Shown here: one piece after another, positions 43,134 to 51,067 of the stretch | Numbering within the stretch: position 1 is the stretch's first letter | How the letters are laid out: each line of letters begins with the position of its first letter | From: an uncultured Phycisphaerales bacterium | GTDB lineage: Bacteria > Planctomycetota > Phycisphaerae > WQYP01 | Length of the DNA: 64,000 nt | Direction: 5' to 3' | Assembly: GCA_903845195.1 (NCBI GenBank) | Contig: CAIMWO010000090.1 | Coordinates: 1-64,000 of the forward strand | Program-made: the position numbers and the translations under genes | The notes under the pieces: generated by a model | What the model was told of the DNA's origin: nothing | What the model saw: only the letters and a program-made list of their open reading frames with translations | Database searches by the model: none

Positions 43134-43158
43134 CGGCCCGGGCGACTTGCCCGGGCCG
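43134..43158. terminator. GC-rich hairpin between NagB-LmbE and sigma-54 activator genes
   Basis: CGGCCCGGGC-gactt-GCCCGGGCCG, a 10-bp perfect stem 36 bp past the activator stop. There is no U-run, so it is a weak or Rho-assisted terminator or an RNA-stabilising hairpin. Confidence 0.5.
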
Positions 43159-43193
43159 TTGTTCCTGCTCCGACGTTCGTGGGACGATGAAGA

Positions 43194-44672
43194 TTACCCC
43201 TCATCGTGCGCGTCGAGTTTGTAATAAAGCGTACGCCGCGGCAGACCCAGCGTCTTGGCCAGTTCCACCTTGCTCATCTCGGGACAGGCCTTGGCGGCCT
43301 GCTGTATGAGCGTCTTCTCGAAGGCTTCCACCGCCTGCTTAAGCGTGAGACGTTTGGCGCGAATCAACGCCACCAGGTTGTCAGCAATCTCGCTGGGAAT
43401 CATCTCGCTGGCCGGCTTGATGTCCGCGGCATCAAAAAGATAGCGCGGCAGATCGCTTAGATCGAGCCGGTCGCCCTCGGCTTTGAAGACCAGAGCCTGA
43501 CGAACGATGTTCTCCAACTCGCGGACGTTACCGGTGCCGGCCTTGCGTTTGAGAAGTTCAAACACGAGCGGATCGATATGCCGGATCGGCTCGGCACAAT
43601 AGTGCTGATATTTCTCCACGAAATGCGTCACCAGCAGCGGGATGTCTTCCACGCGCTGCCGTAGCGGAGGCACGACCAGATGAATAACATTCAACCGCTG
43701 GTAAAGATCGAGCCGGAACTCGCCACGTGCCACTTTTTCCTGCAGCGAAACGTTGGTGGCGGCAATGACGCGAACGTCAATGGTTTCTTCCTTGTCGGCA
43801 CCCACCGGAAGAACGCGGCGTTCCTGCAGGACACGGAGAAGCTTGGGCTGCAGATACAGCGGCAATTCGGAAATTTCATCGAGGAAAATGGTGCCCTTGT
43901 TGGCCGTACGGAAATAACCCAGGCGGGCGTCGGTAGCGCCGGAGAAGGCGCCCTTGGTGTGGCCGAAGAGTTCGGACTCCGCCAGCGAACCGGTGATGGC
44001 CGCGCAGTTTACGGGGATGAAAATATGTTTGCCGCGTTTAGGATCAAGCTGGTGGATGGCTTCGGCCAGGAGCTGTTTGCCGGTACCGGATTCGCCGTGG
44101 ATGAGCACGGTGGCATCGGAAACTTGAGCGCCGCGGTAAACTTGCACAATTAACTCGTGCATGGCCGGGCTAACGGCCATAATGCCCACGGAATCGAGTA
44201 GTTCCTTAGGGTCGATGGTCTTGCGCGCGACAATGGCGGGCGGATCCATTTGACCGAGAAGTTGCAGAACGCGGGCTTGCCATCCGGCGGCATCGGTATC
44301 GACGAAGTGGGACACGCCGAGGCGAACGGCCGCACAACAGAGTTCGAAGGGTGTGCCGCCGTGGGTGAGCAGGATGACCGGTGGATGAGAATGAATCTTC
44401 TGAAGCTGGGCGAGGATTTCCAAGGCTTGTCCGGAAGCAGGGGCAAGATCGTCAGCATCCAGCGGAATTTCGACGCGACCGGCGGTGGTGTTGAAAAGAT
44501 TCAGAATAAGGGATGTGGAGGTTTGGGTAATTTCGTGAAGATTTGCGAGGAACTGCTGAGGAGCAAAAACAGAAAGCCCCAAGCCGTCAGGAAGCTCCAG
44601 ATTTTGGAGAATCGAACGGTCGCCACAGTACGCAACTGTGGACGCAGACGAATCCGAACGGATCGTGCCCAA
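43194..44672 (-). CDS. Sigma-54-dependent Fis-family transcriptional activator
   Basis: 492 residues, starting at a TTG (44672) set by GGGAGGGAG 6 bases upstream. The N-terminal 150 residues look like a degenerate receiver or sensor domain without a clear phosphoacceptor. The AAA+ domain has Walker A GESGTGKQLLAEAIH near residue 195, the sigma-54 contact loop GAFSGAT (usual GAFTGA, T to S), Walker B TIFLDEISELP, and an R-finger region RQRVEDIPLLV. The Fis-type HTH KVELAKTLGLPRRTLYYKL ends the protein. It activates RpoN promoters; a target is not visible apart from the rpoN promoter at 12932. Confidence 0.95.
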   Translation of the reverse strand: MGTIRSDSSASTVAYCGDRSILQNLELPDGLGLSVFAPQQFLANLHEITQTSTSLILNLFNTTAGRVEIPLDADDLAPASGQALEILAQLQKIHSHPPVILLTHGGTPFELCCAAVRLGVSHFVDTDAAGWQARVLQLLGQMDPPAIVARKTIDPKELLDSVGIMAVSPAMHELIVQVYRGAQVSDATVLIHGESGTGKQLLAEAIHQLDPKRGKHIFIPVNCAAITGSLAESELFGHTKGAFSGATDARLGYFRTANKGTIFLDEISELPLYLQPKLLRVLQERRVLPVGADKEETIDVRVIAATNVSLQEKVARGEFRLDLYQRLNVIHLVVPPLRQRVEDIPLLVTHFVEKYQHYCAEPIRHIDPLVFELLKRKAGTGNVRELENIVRQALVFKAEGDRLDLSDLPRYLFDAADIKPASEMIPSEIADNLVALIRAKRLTLKQAVEAFEKTLIQQAAKACPEMSKVELAKTLGLPRRTLYYKLDAHDEG

Positions 44673-44686
44673 GTGCTACTCCCTCC

Positions 44687-44715
44687 CGTAACCAAGCCTC
44701 GCGAGCTAGGTTACG
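44687..44715. promoter_or_regulatory. Hairpin directly upstream of activator RBS
   Basis: CGTAACC / GGTTACG, a 7-bp perfect stem enclosing CTCGCGAG. On the minus strand its base abuts the GGGAGGGAG RBS of the activator gene. Confidence 0.5.
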
Positions 44716-44724
44716 TACAAATTT

Positions 44725-44835
44725 ACTACATCGTCGCGCGACACCACGTAAGAGCCTCTCTCTATGGGTCGCCCAAGACGTGTGCGACCGCCTCTTACGT
44801 TTCTCCAGATGGGTGTTGCGACGGAGAAATGTAGT
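44725..44835. ncRNA. Candidate multibranch structured RNA/DNA element
   Basis: Closing stem ACTACAT/ATGTAGT (44725-44731 with 44829-44835). Inside are a 9-bp stem ACGTAAGAG/CTCTTACGT (44746-44754 with 44792-44800), with an inner stem GGTCGC/GCGACC, and a 6-bp stem TTCTCC/GGAGAA (44801-44806 with 44823-44828). Stems abut with no linkers. No known riboswitch class is recognised, and the acting strand is not decided. Confidence 0.45.
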
Positions 44836-44870
44836 CAGTAGATACTTACCACCGATCTAAAGGGAGTCAA

Positions 44871-44897
44871 ATGGAATTTTATTATTTCCGGACCTAA
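44871..44897 (+). CDS. Possible 8-residue leader peptide MEFYYFRT
   Basis: ATG at 44871 with AAGGGAG 5 bases upstream, stopping at TAA 44895-44897, 78 bp before the secreted-protein start and just after the structured element. The run of Phe and Tyr resembles aromatic attenuator leaders, but this may be chance. Confidence 0.25.
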   Translation: MEFYYFRT

Positions 44898-44974
44898 AGG
44901 TGCTATTTTTGCGCAAAATGGTACAAAGGTTATTTGCGGTGCGCGTTCTGGAATTTTCGGGGAAGGATATATTC

Positions 44975-47239
44975 ATGCGTGCGGTGTTAATTCTTCTGTT
45001 TCTTCTTAATATTACTGTTCTAACATGTTGTGAAAGCTATAGTTCCAGCAATGCGTTGCACACCAATACCGGCCATGCAGCAAAAGATGTTGACAGCGGA
45101 GAAAATCAAGAAACGCGGATTTTATTGGACTTCGAAAAAGCAAATCCGCCCGTAGAATGGACCGAAGATAAGGACGATTTGACAGTTACGAGTGCGGCTA
45201 CTACGACAGAATCGCCCGAGAAGGGGACGGAAAGTGTCATGCTGACGCGGAGCAGTTTGCGGCCGCAGGAAGGGCTTTGGTCGCTGCAGATTCATGGCGC
45301 GGAAAAGGGGGGCGGAGCGGTGGTGCATAAGTTCGATAAGTCCATTGATTTAAATAACTTCGATACGGTTTATGCGGGGGTGTTACATACGGGGATGCCG
45401 GCCCAAAGTGGGAGGATGATGGCGGCGGTTTACCTAGTGGATGGGGCTGGACACCGTGTCGCTGGGGATTGGTATGCGATTACCACGCGCTGGCAACAGG
45501 TTCCGATGGATCTTAAGACCGCTGCTGAAGCGGGGTTACAGCTCGGCCAGATTACGGAGCTGGGAGTCCGAATTCGGACGGCCATAGGACTGAAGAGTCC
45601 GGTATCGACGACCCGGCCGGCGACGGCGGACGGCAAAAAGGAGATCGATTTGGACACCAAATCGACTCGAAATGCGCCCGATTTGACACCGATTTCACCT
45701 GATTTGAAGTCGTTTTCGAGTGATATTGAGGCAAAAGAGAGTGGTATTTTGCCATTTTCGATGGATATTCAGACGGATAACTGGGCCGTGAGCCGCGACA
45801 AACATTCGTATTTAGGGGATATGGCGGGATCGCCAAAAAGCTTTTACGTCAAAAGGGAAGGCGGGCGGTTACTGGTGGGGTCGGTTAACCAATACGAAAT
45901 TGCTTTTTATGAACGGGCGGGAACGGAGCGGCCGTGGATCAGTGTGACCCAGGGGGGTGGCGCGAGCGGCAGGAAGCGGCTGGTGCTGGGTCAGCCGGGC
46001 ACAGGGCTGATGCTGCTGGATCAGGAGGGGTATGACGGGTTGGCGGGAGGGATGCAACAGGGGGCATATGTGCGGGGCCTGGCGGCAGAGGGGAAGGTGA
46101 AGATGCCTGCGTTCAGTTGGCCGACGGTGGGGGCTGCGGGGGCGGAGCAGACGACTTGGGAGTGGGAGTGCGGTTGGACGAGTCCGGTTGGGGCGCTGGT
46201 GGAAGTGAAGCAGACGGTTGGGCCGTTCGATGCGATGGGGCGGCCGGCGAAGGTGGTGACCTGGCGGTTCATGATTTACCAGTGGGGACAGGTGTTTGTG
46301 CATGCGGAGTGGCCGACGGGGAATAGTGAATTGGGAATAGTGAATAGTGAAAGTGCGGGGGGAGTGGGGGGGGCGGGCGCGACGAAGTCTGAAAGTACCC
46401 CCCCTACCGCTGCGCTGCGGGTGCCGGTGAGTTGGGCGCTGGTGCTGGATTCGGGGGTGGTGGGCGAGGAGCGTTATGCGGGGATGACGGGGGCGGGAGA
46501 GAATGCGGAAAAGTTATTGGCGGGGATTTATCCGCGGGCGGTGCGGGAGGCGGTTGGCGTGAATAGTGAATTGGGAATGGTGAATAGTGAAAAGCGGTTG
46601 GGAGCGTTGCCGCACCAGATGCAGTTGGGGTCGCCGATCGGGATGATTGCCAAGACGGGGCTGGGGGTGGGTTTTGAGAAGGGATTGTGGTGGTGGGCGG
46701 AGGGCGACGGGAGGAAAGTTTTTGGTGCGGGGATCAGTGCGCGCGAGGGGGCGGAGGGGCGGAGCGGGCCGGTGGATTGCATGCTGCTGGTGAACGAGGC
46801 GAATGCGCTGGCGATGGCGGGGAGTTTTGGGCAGTACCTGGTGCCGCCGCGGGTGAAGGTGCGGCAGGGCGAGCTGGATCGGAATTTTCCGGGTGATGTG
46901 GACAACGATGGGTTTGTGGATTCGTATGGGTTTGAGGTGGTGCGGCTGAGCAGAGGGCGGGCGAGTTTTGTGGTGGATCCGAGAATGAGTGGTCAGTTGT
47001 CAGTGGTCGGTGGTCAGAAAGAGGAGGGGGTGCGGCCACTGTTTTATCCGGTGATTTTGTTTACGGTGCCGGCGGTGGAGCGGGAGGATGTGGACTTGAA
47101 GCATTCGCGGGTGCTGGTGAATGTGGATGGGAAGCAGTTTGAGGATCCGCCGCAGTGGCCGGATGGGAGTTTTTTGCTGCAGCTTCCGTGGGTGATTGAT
47201 CGACCGGTGGGCGTTGAGGCGATTTTGGTGAAGAAATGA
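44975..47239 (+). CDS. Large exported protein with dockerin-like loop, repeat-containing
   Basis: 754 residues from the ATG at 44975, with GGAAGGA upstream. The signal peptide (AVLILLFLLNITVLTCC) ends in a Cys and may be a lipobox. An N-terminal jelly-roll-like part (ILLDFEKANPPVEW, LWSLQIHGAEKGGGAVVHKF) resembles carbohydrate-binding modules. The middle is beta-rich, and a calcium-type loop DVDNDGFVDSYG sits near residue 640. Three heptad arrays lie within the frame (46321, 46561, 46986) and are translated. The C-terminal 210 residues recur nearly identically at 49202-49862. GC and G-richness rise sharply after about 45.9 kb. Function unknown; glycan binding is a guess. Confidence 0.75.
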   Translation: MRAVLILLFLLNITVLTCCESYSSSNALHTNTGHAAKDVDSGENQETRILLDFEKANPPVEWTEDKDDLTVTSAATTTESPEKGTESVMLTRSSLRPQEGLWSLQIHGAEKGGGAVVHKFDKSIDLNNFDTVYAGVLHTGMPAQSGRMMAAVYLVDGAGHRVAGDWYAITTRWQQVPMDLKTAAEAGLQLGQITELGVRIRTAIGLKSPVSTTRPATADGKKEIDLDTKSTRNAPDLTPISPDLKSFSSDIEAKESGILPFSMDIQTDNWAVSRDKHSYLGDMAGSPKSFYVKREGGRLLVGSVNQYEIAFYERAGTERPWISVTQGGGASGRKRLVLGQPGTGLMLLDQEGYDGLAGGMQQGAYVRGLAAEGKVKMPAFSWPTVGAAGAEQTTWEWECGWTSPVGALVEVKQTVGPFDAMGRPAKVVTWRFMIYQWGQVFVHAEWPTGNSELGIVNSESAGGVGGAGATKSESTPPTAALRVPVSWALVLDSGVVGEERYAGMTGAGENAEKLLAGIYPRAVREAVGVNSELGMVNSEKRLGALPHQMQLGSPIGMIAKTGLGVGFEKGLWWWAEGDGRKVFGAGISAREGAEGRSGPVDCMLLVNEANALAMAGSFGQYLVPPRVKVRQGELDRNFPGDVDNDGFVDSYGFEVVRLSRGRASFVVDPRMSGQLSVVGGQKEEGVRPLFYPVILFTVPAVEREDVDLKHSRVLVNVDGKQFEDPPQWPDGSFLLQLPWVIDRPVGVEAILVKK
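46321..46355 (+). repeat. Heptad array GAATAGT-type, in frame
   Basis: GAATAGT, GAATTGG, GAATAGT, GAATAGT, GAAAGTG: five units inside the secreted-protein gene, followed by a G-tract region. Confidence 0.95.
46561..46595 (+). repeat. Heptad array GAATAGT-type, in frame (second)
   Basis: GAATAGT, GAATTGG, GAATGGT, GAATAGT, GAAAAGC. It lies immediately upstream of the segment duplicated at 49202. Confidence 0.95.
46986..47020 (+). repeat. Heptad array TCAGTGG-type, in frame
   Basis: TGAGTGG, TCAGTTG, TCAGTGG, TCGGTGG, TCAGAAA. The equivalent position in the duplicated copy (49591) also has this type with different units. Confidence 0.95.
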
Positions 47240-47240
47240 G

Positions 47241-47273
47241 TTTTCACCACCAAGACACGGAGGCACCAAGACG
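47241..47273 (+). repeat. 33-bp dispersed repeat (ttttcaccaccaagacacgg...), copy 1
   Basis: Starts 2 bases after the stop codon of the secreted-protein gene. It recurs at 50644 and 51677 with one mismatch. Confidence 0.9.
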
Positions 47274-47407
47274 GGCGAAGAATTTGAACCACGAACGGTC
47301 GAAGACGCGAAGGAAGAGGTGGAGACCGTTAGCCGCGGGCGTGGGGAGTGGTAGAATGCGCCCGGCTAACATGTGGAACGCGAATGATGTGAAACGGAGT
47401 GGACTTC

Positions 47408-49156
47408 ATGATCAAACAACGAGTGGTTGAGGTATTCGGTGTCGTTTCATTAGTGGTTGGGGGGTTATTGGTTGGCGCTCAAACGCTTCCGGCGACGCGA
47501 CCCGCCGGTGGAGCGGCGTCGCGGGCGGCGATTGTTTATGACAATACCCCGCCTATCGATCCTGACTTGCTGCCGCGAGAGTTGGTGGACGCGTGTTTGA
47601 AGTCGCCGCGAGTGTGGGTGATGAATCCACCACCCGACCGCGACCCCTATGGCGATCTGAGCATTGCGGAGCGGATCGAGAAGCAAGTAAAGCGGATGCA
47701 GGCAGGTGGCGCTGTGTTGCTGCTGTTTCCCGATGGTCAGCCTGCCCAGTATCGCTCTGGTGGCGATGAAGACAGGATTCCTGGCTTTCGCGGGAAGAGC
47801 AATGTGCCGATGCCTGGCGCAGTGCGGCAATGGTATGCCGATGGAAGCTTGATGCTTGCCGAGGACACAACCGCGGAGGGTTTACAAACTGCACGCTACC
47901 ATGGGCCGCGTGGCGAAGTGTTGGGGAAGATTGAAAAGGGAGATGGCATAGCGCTGGTCATGGCGGCGCGCGCGGCCGATCGCATACCTGGGACAATCAC
48001 GGGCACGCGTCCCTACAAGAATGGGAAGCTACACGGTGGTGCCGTGACCTATGCGGACTACGCCGCAGGGAGCAAATGGCGCGAGGAAACGTACAGCGAG
48101 GGGCTGCTGGAAGGGCCAACGCTGCATTGGGCTGATGGCTGGCTGAACACTGCGGAGATTTATCATGCTGGCATCAAACAAGAAGCATTCATGTTCGATA
48201 GTTCTGGGCGCGTGACGCACTCGGATCATTTCAGCGATGGCATGCGTTCGACGGGTCCGGCGGAAGGGAATTTCGATCCAGCACCGTATAAGCAGAGGGC
48301 TTTTGCACGACCGGCGACGCAAGGGATTCGCGGATTCTCGCGACTCATGCGAGAGACGTGGCCGAAGGCGGGCGAGCGTGATGCGGGGCGACTGGCGCCT
48401 GCAGCGGGGACGGCACCCGCGACGCGGCGTGCGCCAGCCGAGTTTGTGGCGATGTGGAGCGGGGGCGATGAGGTTTGGGGTGTGCGACCGAGCGATGCCG
48501 CGACGGCGTTGAGCACGGACAGAGGGCAGACATGGGAAGTTCGTACCTCGAAGTGGGAGTTTGAGCCGCGGATGCTGGGGGCTTCGGTCAATGGTGTGGT
48601 GGCGGTCTGGGGCGTGGTGGGGGCTCCCGCGGCAGATGGTCGACAGGCGAGCCGCGTGGCCATTTCCCGCGACAAGGGCGTTACGTGGCGCACAGTGGCG
48701 GTGCCCATCGACATCGCGCTGGGCATGACAGTGGATGCTGCAGGCACCGTCTCCATCGGCGGGAAATACCTGCCCAAGGCCGGCATGAAGGTGGAGCACT
48801 GGTTCCTGCTACCGGACTGGAGGGCGCAGACGAGCACAGGCAACGGCTGGACCAAGCTAGGCATTGCTTTCGAGGGCCCGCCAACGATCGTTGAGAAGTT
48901 TGAGGTGAAAGGCGGCACGGTTTGGATTGCGCAGAGTCCCGGTTTTCTCGACCCGGGCGGTTTCAGCGTTTACTTGGTTGCCTCGCAGCAGGCGGCGCCG
49001 CGCTCGCTGGCGCGGACCAGAGAAAAGCCGCGGGTTGTGGTGGTGGATGGTGGCGCGAGTGTGGAAATCTATGAAAACAAAACGGTATGGAAGAGCCAGC
49101 GGGAATCGAGCGTCGAGGAGAAACTGCTGGGCAAGTTTGCGGTGGGGAGAGAGTGA
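47408..49156 (+). CDS. Exported protein with MORN-like and BNR/Asp-box-like motifs
   Basis: 582 residues from the ATG at 47408, chosen for GGAG 9 bases upstream; a GTG at 47399 is in frame. The signal peptide is VVSLVVGGLLVGAQT. Residues about 200-290 contain MORN-like strands (TRPYKNGKLHGGAVTYADY, EGLLEGPTLHWADG). Residues about 360-430 contain two Asp-box/BNR-like motifs (STDRGQTWEV, SRDKGVTWRTV), as in sialidase-type propellers. The two together are unusual. Its stop lies inside a heptad array. Function unknown; probably extracellular or periplasmic. Confidence 0.7.
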   Translation: MIKQRVVEVFGVVSLVVGGLLVGAQTLPATRPAGGAASRAAIVYDNTPPIDPDLLPRELVDACLKSPRVWVMNPPPDRDPYGDLSIAERIEKQVKRMQAGGAVLLLFPDGQPAQYRSGGDEDRIPGFRGKSNVPMPGAVRQWYADGSLMLAEDTTAEGLQTARYHGPRGEVLGKIEKGDGIALVMAARAADRIPGTITGTRPYKNGKLHGGAVTYADYAAGSKWREETYSEGLLEGPTLHWADGWLNTAEIYHAGIKQEAFMFDSSGRVTHSDHFSDGMRSTGPAEGNFDPAPYKQRAFARPATQGIRGFSRLMRETWPKAGERDAGRLAPAAGTAPATRRAPAEFVAMWSGGDEVWGVRPSDAATALSTDRGQTWEVRTSKWEFEPRMLGASVNGVVAVWGVVGAPAADGRQASRVAISRDKGVTWRTVAVPIDIALGMTVDAAGTVSIGGKYLPKAGMKVEHWFLLPDWRAQTSTGNGWTKLGIAFEGPPTIVEKFEVKGGTVWIAQSPGFLDPGGFSVYLVASQQAAPRSLARTREKPRVVVVDGGASVEIYENKTVWKSQRESSVEEKLLGKFAVGRE

Positions 49157-49187
49157 TCAGTGGTCAGTGGCCAGTGGTCAGAGTGGA
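49153..49187 (+). repeat. Heptad array GTGGTCA-type at a stop codon
   Basis: GTGATCA, GTGGTCA, GTGGCCA, GTGGTCA, GAGTGGA. It contains the TGA stop of the upstream gene and ends just before the duplicated gene fragment. Confidence 0.95.
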
Positions 49188-49201
49188 GGGAAAGGAGGGG
49201 C

Positions 49202-49862
49202 GTTGCCGCACCAGATGCAGTTGGGATCGCCGATCGGGATGATTGCCAAGACGGGGCTGGGGGTGGGATGGGAGAAGGGGTTGTGGTGGTGGGCGGAGGG
49301 CCCCCCCCCATCGGGAAAAAAGGTGTTTGGCGCGGGGATCAGTGCGCGCGAGGGGGCGGAGGGGCGGAGCGGGCCGGTGGATTGCATGTTGCTGGTGAGC
49401 GAGGCGAATGCGCTGGCGATGGCGGGGAGTTTTGGCCAGTACCTGGTGCCGCCGCGGGTGAAGGTGCGGCAGGGCGAACTGGATCGGAATTTCCCGGGTG
49501 ATGTGGACAACGATGGGTTTGTGGACTCGTACGGGTTTGAGGTGGTGCGGTTGAGCAGAGGGCGGGCGAGTTTTGTGGTGGATCCAAGGGTCAGTGGTCA
49601 GTTGTCAGTGGCCAGTGGCACGAAAGACGAGGGGGTGCGGCCGCTGTTTTATCCGGTGATTTTGTTTACGGTGCCGGCGGTGGAGCGGGACGATGTGGAT
49701 TTAAAACATTCGCGGGTGCTGGTGAATGTGGACGGGAAGCAATTTGAGGATCCGCCGCAGTGGCCGGATGGGAGTTTTTTGCTGCAGCTTCCTTATGTCA
49801 TCGATAGACCCGTAGGAGTTGAGGCGATTCTTGTTAAGAAGCAAGAAGCAAGAAGCAAGTAG
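49202..49862 (+). pseudogene. Duplicated C-terminal fragment of the secreted protein at 44975
   Basis: From GALPHQMQLGSPIGMIAKTG onward the translation matches the last about 210 residues of the 44975 gene almost exactly, with an intact frame. Differences are few: FEKG/WEKG, an inserted PPPS from a C9 tract near 49301, and PWV/PYV. There is no signal peptide or start of its own; the upstream frame is an unrelated shadow. The end is extended by a heptad array into KKQEARSK. It is best read as a recent partial duplication with the old 5' end lost. Confidence 0.85.
49591..49618 (+). repeat. Heptad array TCAGTGG-type in duplicated fragment
   Basis: TCAGTGG, TCAGTTG, TCAGTGG, CCAGTGG. Positional equivalent of 46986-47020. 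Confidence 0.95.
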
Positions 49863-49870
49863 CAAGAAGA
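49836..49870 (+). repeat. Heptad array AAGAAGC-type
   Basis: AAGAAGC x3, AAGTAGC, AAGAAGA at the end of the duplicated fragment; it encodes the last residues and the stop. Confidence 0.95.
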
Positions 49871-49887
49871 CGGGGAGGGATGTGGTG

Positions 49888-49908
49888 TTATGGGTTATGG
49901 GTTATGAG
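49888..49908 (+). repeat. Heptad array TTATGGG-type
   Basis: TTATGGG, TTATGGG, TTATGAG, 18 bp after the AAGAAGC array. Confidence 0.85.
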
Positions 49909-49948
49909 CTAGGTTGTCTCTGCTATTTTGGAAAAAAGGGCTCATTTA

Positions 49949-50473
49949 ATGGGACGGCAAATCAACTTCTATTTTACGGCAGTGGATGAAAGAAATATCC
50001 TCGATGCGATAGAAGAATCTGGCAAGTTGTACGTCGTGCGCAGCGTCGCCAGGAAATCGGCGCATGAAGTTCGCTTGCCACTCCGACCAATGACCTCAAA
50101 TAGCAATCCTTACTTGTCATCGCTGATATTGAGTCCTATTGACATTTGCCCCAAGATTATTTCAGAACACAATCCTGAGCGTCAGGAGTATTACATCGAT
50201 AAAGCCGATTCCGAGGCAGTCTCGTATCGTCGATGCGTACTCTCACGTGACAATAAATCTCCGAGTTCCCACCTGCGGATCAGCGGGGGACGGTTTTGGT
50301 ACAGTCCCGTCGATTTGAAACGCAAGCCGAAACGCCCCGAGTTCTGTCGCTGGGCGAACAGGGTCCTCGCGCTTGTTCGTCGTCGATCTCAACGACTTAA
50401 TGACGTCATGTACATTGGCCCAGACGCGGCAAGGATGGTGAGGGAAGGTTCTCTACTTCTGGGAAATATGTAA
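49949..50473 (+). CDS. Protein of unknown function, 174 residues
   Basis: Starts at the ATG at 49949, with AAAAAAGGG upstream. No signal peptide or membrane segment. The N-terminus (RQINFYFTAVDERNILDAIEE) looks like a small alpha/beta domain. A basic middle follows (DLKRKPKRPEFCRWANRVLALV), then an Arg-rich helix (RRRSQRLNDVMYIG). Codon use is much less G-rich than the neighbours, with GC clearly lower, consistent with recent transfer. It lies in an accessory stretch next to a toxin-antitoxin pair, so a defence or immunity role is possible. No family is recognised. Confidence 0.6.
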   Translation: MGRQINFYFTAVDERNILDAIEESGKLYVVRSVARKSAHEVRLPLRPMTSNSNPYLSSLILSPIDICPKIISEHNPERQEYYIDKADSEAVSYRRCVLSRDNKSPSSHLRISGGRFWYSPVDLKRKPKRPEFCRWANRVLALVRRRSQRLNDVMYIGPDAARMVREGSLLLGNM

Positions 50474-50512
50474 TCATAGCAGTGGACTACAGAACTGTGA
50501 CGTAAACGTTGC

Positions 50513-50680
50513 GAACCTGTGCAAGCGGTTGAGGAGGACAAGTTGGGCATGGCCAGACCACCGAGGTTGTGGTCTGGACCATGGCACCCGGGCGAGGGGA
50601 ATTCGGAATTCAGAGTTCGGAATTCAGAATGGTGAGGGGGACGTTTTCACCACCAAGACACGGAGACACCAAGACGCACG
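50513..50680 (+). repeat. Structured dispersed repeat, copy A
   Basis: gcaagcggttgaggag block, then hairpin TGGCCAGACCAC/GTGGTCTGGACCA (50550-50584), then heptads GAATTCG, GAATTCA, GAGTTCG, GAATTCA, GAATGGT (50599-50633), then the 33-bp ttttcacc element (50644-50676). It closely matches copies B and C. Relative to them, one stem pair is A-T instead of G-C. Confidence 0.9.
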
Positions 50681-50751
50681 AAGGTGGTTGGGGTGGCGCG
50701 AGCGGGAACGAAACGCAGCCGGGAACCGAATTCTATCTGTGTGAATTACCC

Positions 50752-50780
50752 TTGTCTTTGCCTATCGAGTAAGGCATAAT
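50752..50780 (+). promoter_or_regulatory. Sigma-70-type promoter of the toxin-antitoxin pair
   Basis: TTGTCT, 17 bases, CATAAT, 38 bp before the antitoxin ATG. A repeated taaggc flanks the -10 (50770 and 50789) and may be an antitoxin-binding site. Confidence 0.5.
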
Positions 50781-50818
50781 AAATAAGTAAGGCGATCAAT
50801 AATTGTAAGGAATAAGCC

Positions 50819-51067
50819 ATGACACATTCAACGGTTACGAGTAAGGGGCAGACGACGATTCCGGGGGAGATTCGTGCGGCCCTAAGAATCAAGCCGGGCG
50901 ACAGGCTGGATTATGCGATCGATGGAGATCACGCCACGATTCGCGTGAATCCGGGGACGCGATCGCTGAAGGGCGTGCTGGCGAGCACCAAGGGCAAGGG
51001 GATGTCGTTTGCACAGATTCGTGCGGCGGCGGGCAAGGCGGCACTTGGCCGCGGGGGCGTGCGATGA
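50819..51067 (+). CDS. AbrB/MazE-type antitoxin (VapB-like)
   Basis: 82 residues with AAGGA upstream. The SpoVT-AbrB swapped-hairpin DNA-binding domain is visible: STVTSKGQTTIPGEIRAALRIKPGDRLDYAIDG (in parts) matches the family start TVTxKGQITIPxxIR. The C-terminal tail (KGVLASTKGKGMSFAQIRAAAGK) should be the toxin-binding arm. Its stop overlaps the toxin start by 4 bases (ATGA), so the two are translationally coupled. Autorepression of the promoter upstream is expected. Confidence 0.92.
   Translation: MTHSTVTSKGQTTIPGEIRAALRIKPGDRLDYAIDGDHATIRVNPGTRSLKGVLASTKGKGMSFAQIRAAAGKAALGRGGVR

Larger units (their letters stand above)
44673..44974. other. Divergent intergenic region, highly structured
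   Basis: About 300 bp between the sigma-54 activator and the secreted-protein gene. It holds the hairpin 44687-44715, the multibranch inverted-repeat set 44725-44835 and a tiny open frame at 44871 with a good RBS. Confidence 0.7.
50474..50818. other. Intergenic repeat A and vapBC promoter region
   Basis: Holds copy A of the structured dispersed repeat (about 50513-50680) and a sigma-70-type promoter (50752-50780). No gene is seen. Confidence 0.7.

Noticed and set aside
44900-44974. Sigma-54 promoter for the secreted-protein gene next to the activator
   Set aside because: tggtac...ttgcg is present but the spacing is too long for a -24/-12 element.
48927-49201. 5' part of the open frame leading into the duplicated fragment
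   Set aside because: It reads the 47408 gene in another frame and has no homology to the first copy; the real duplicate begins near 49202.
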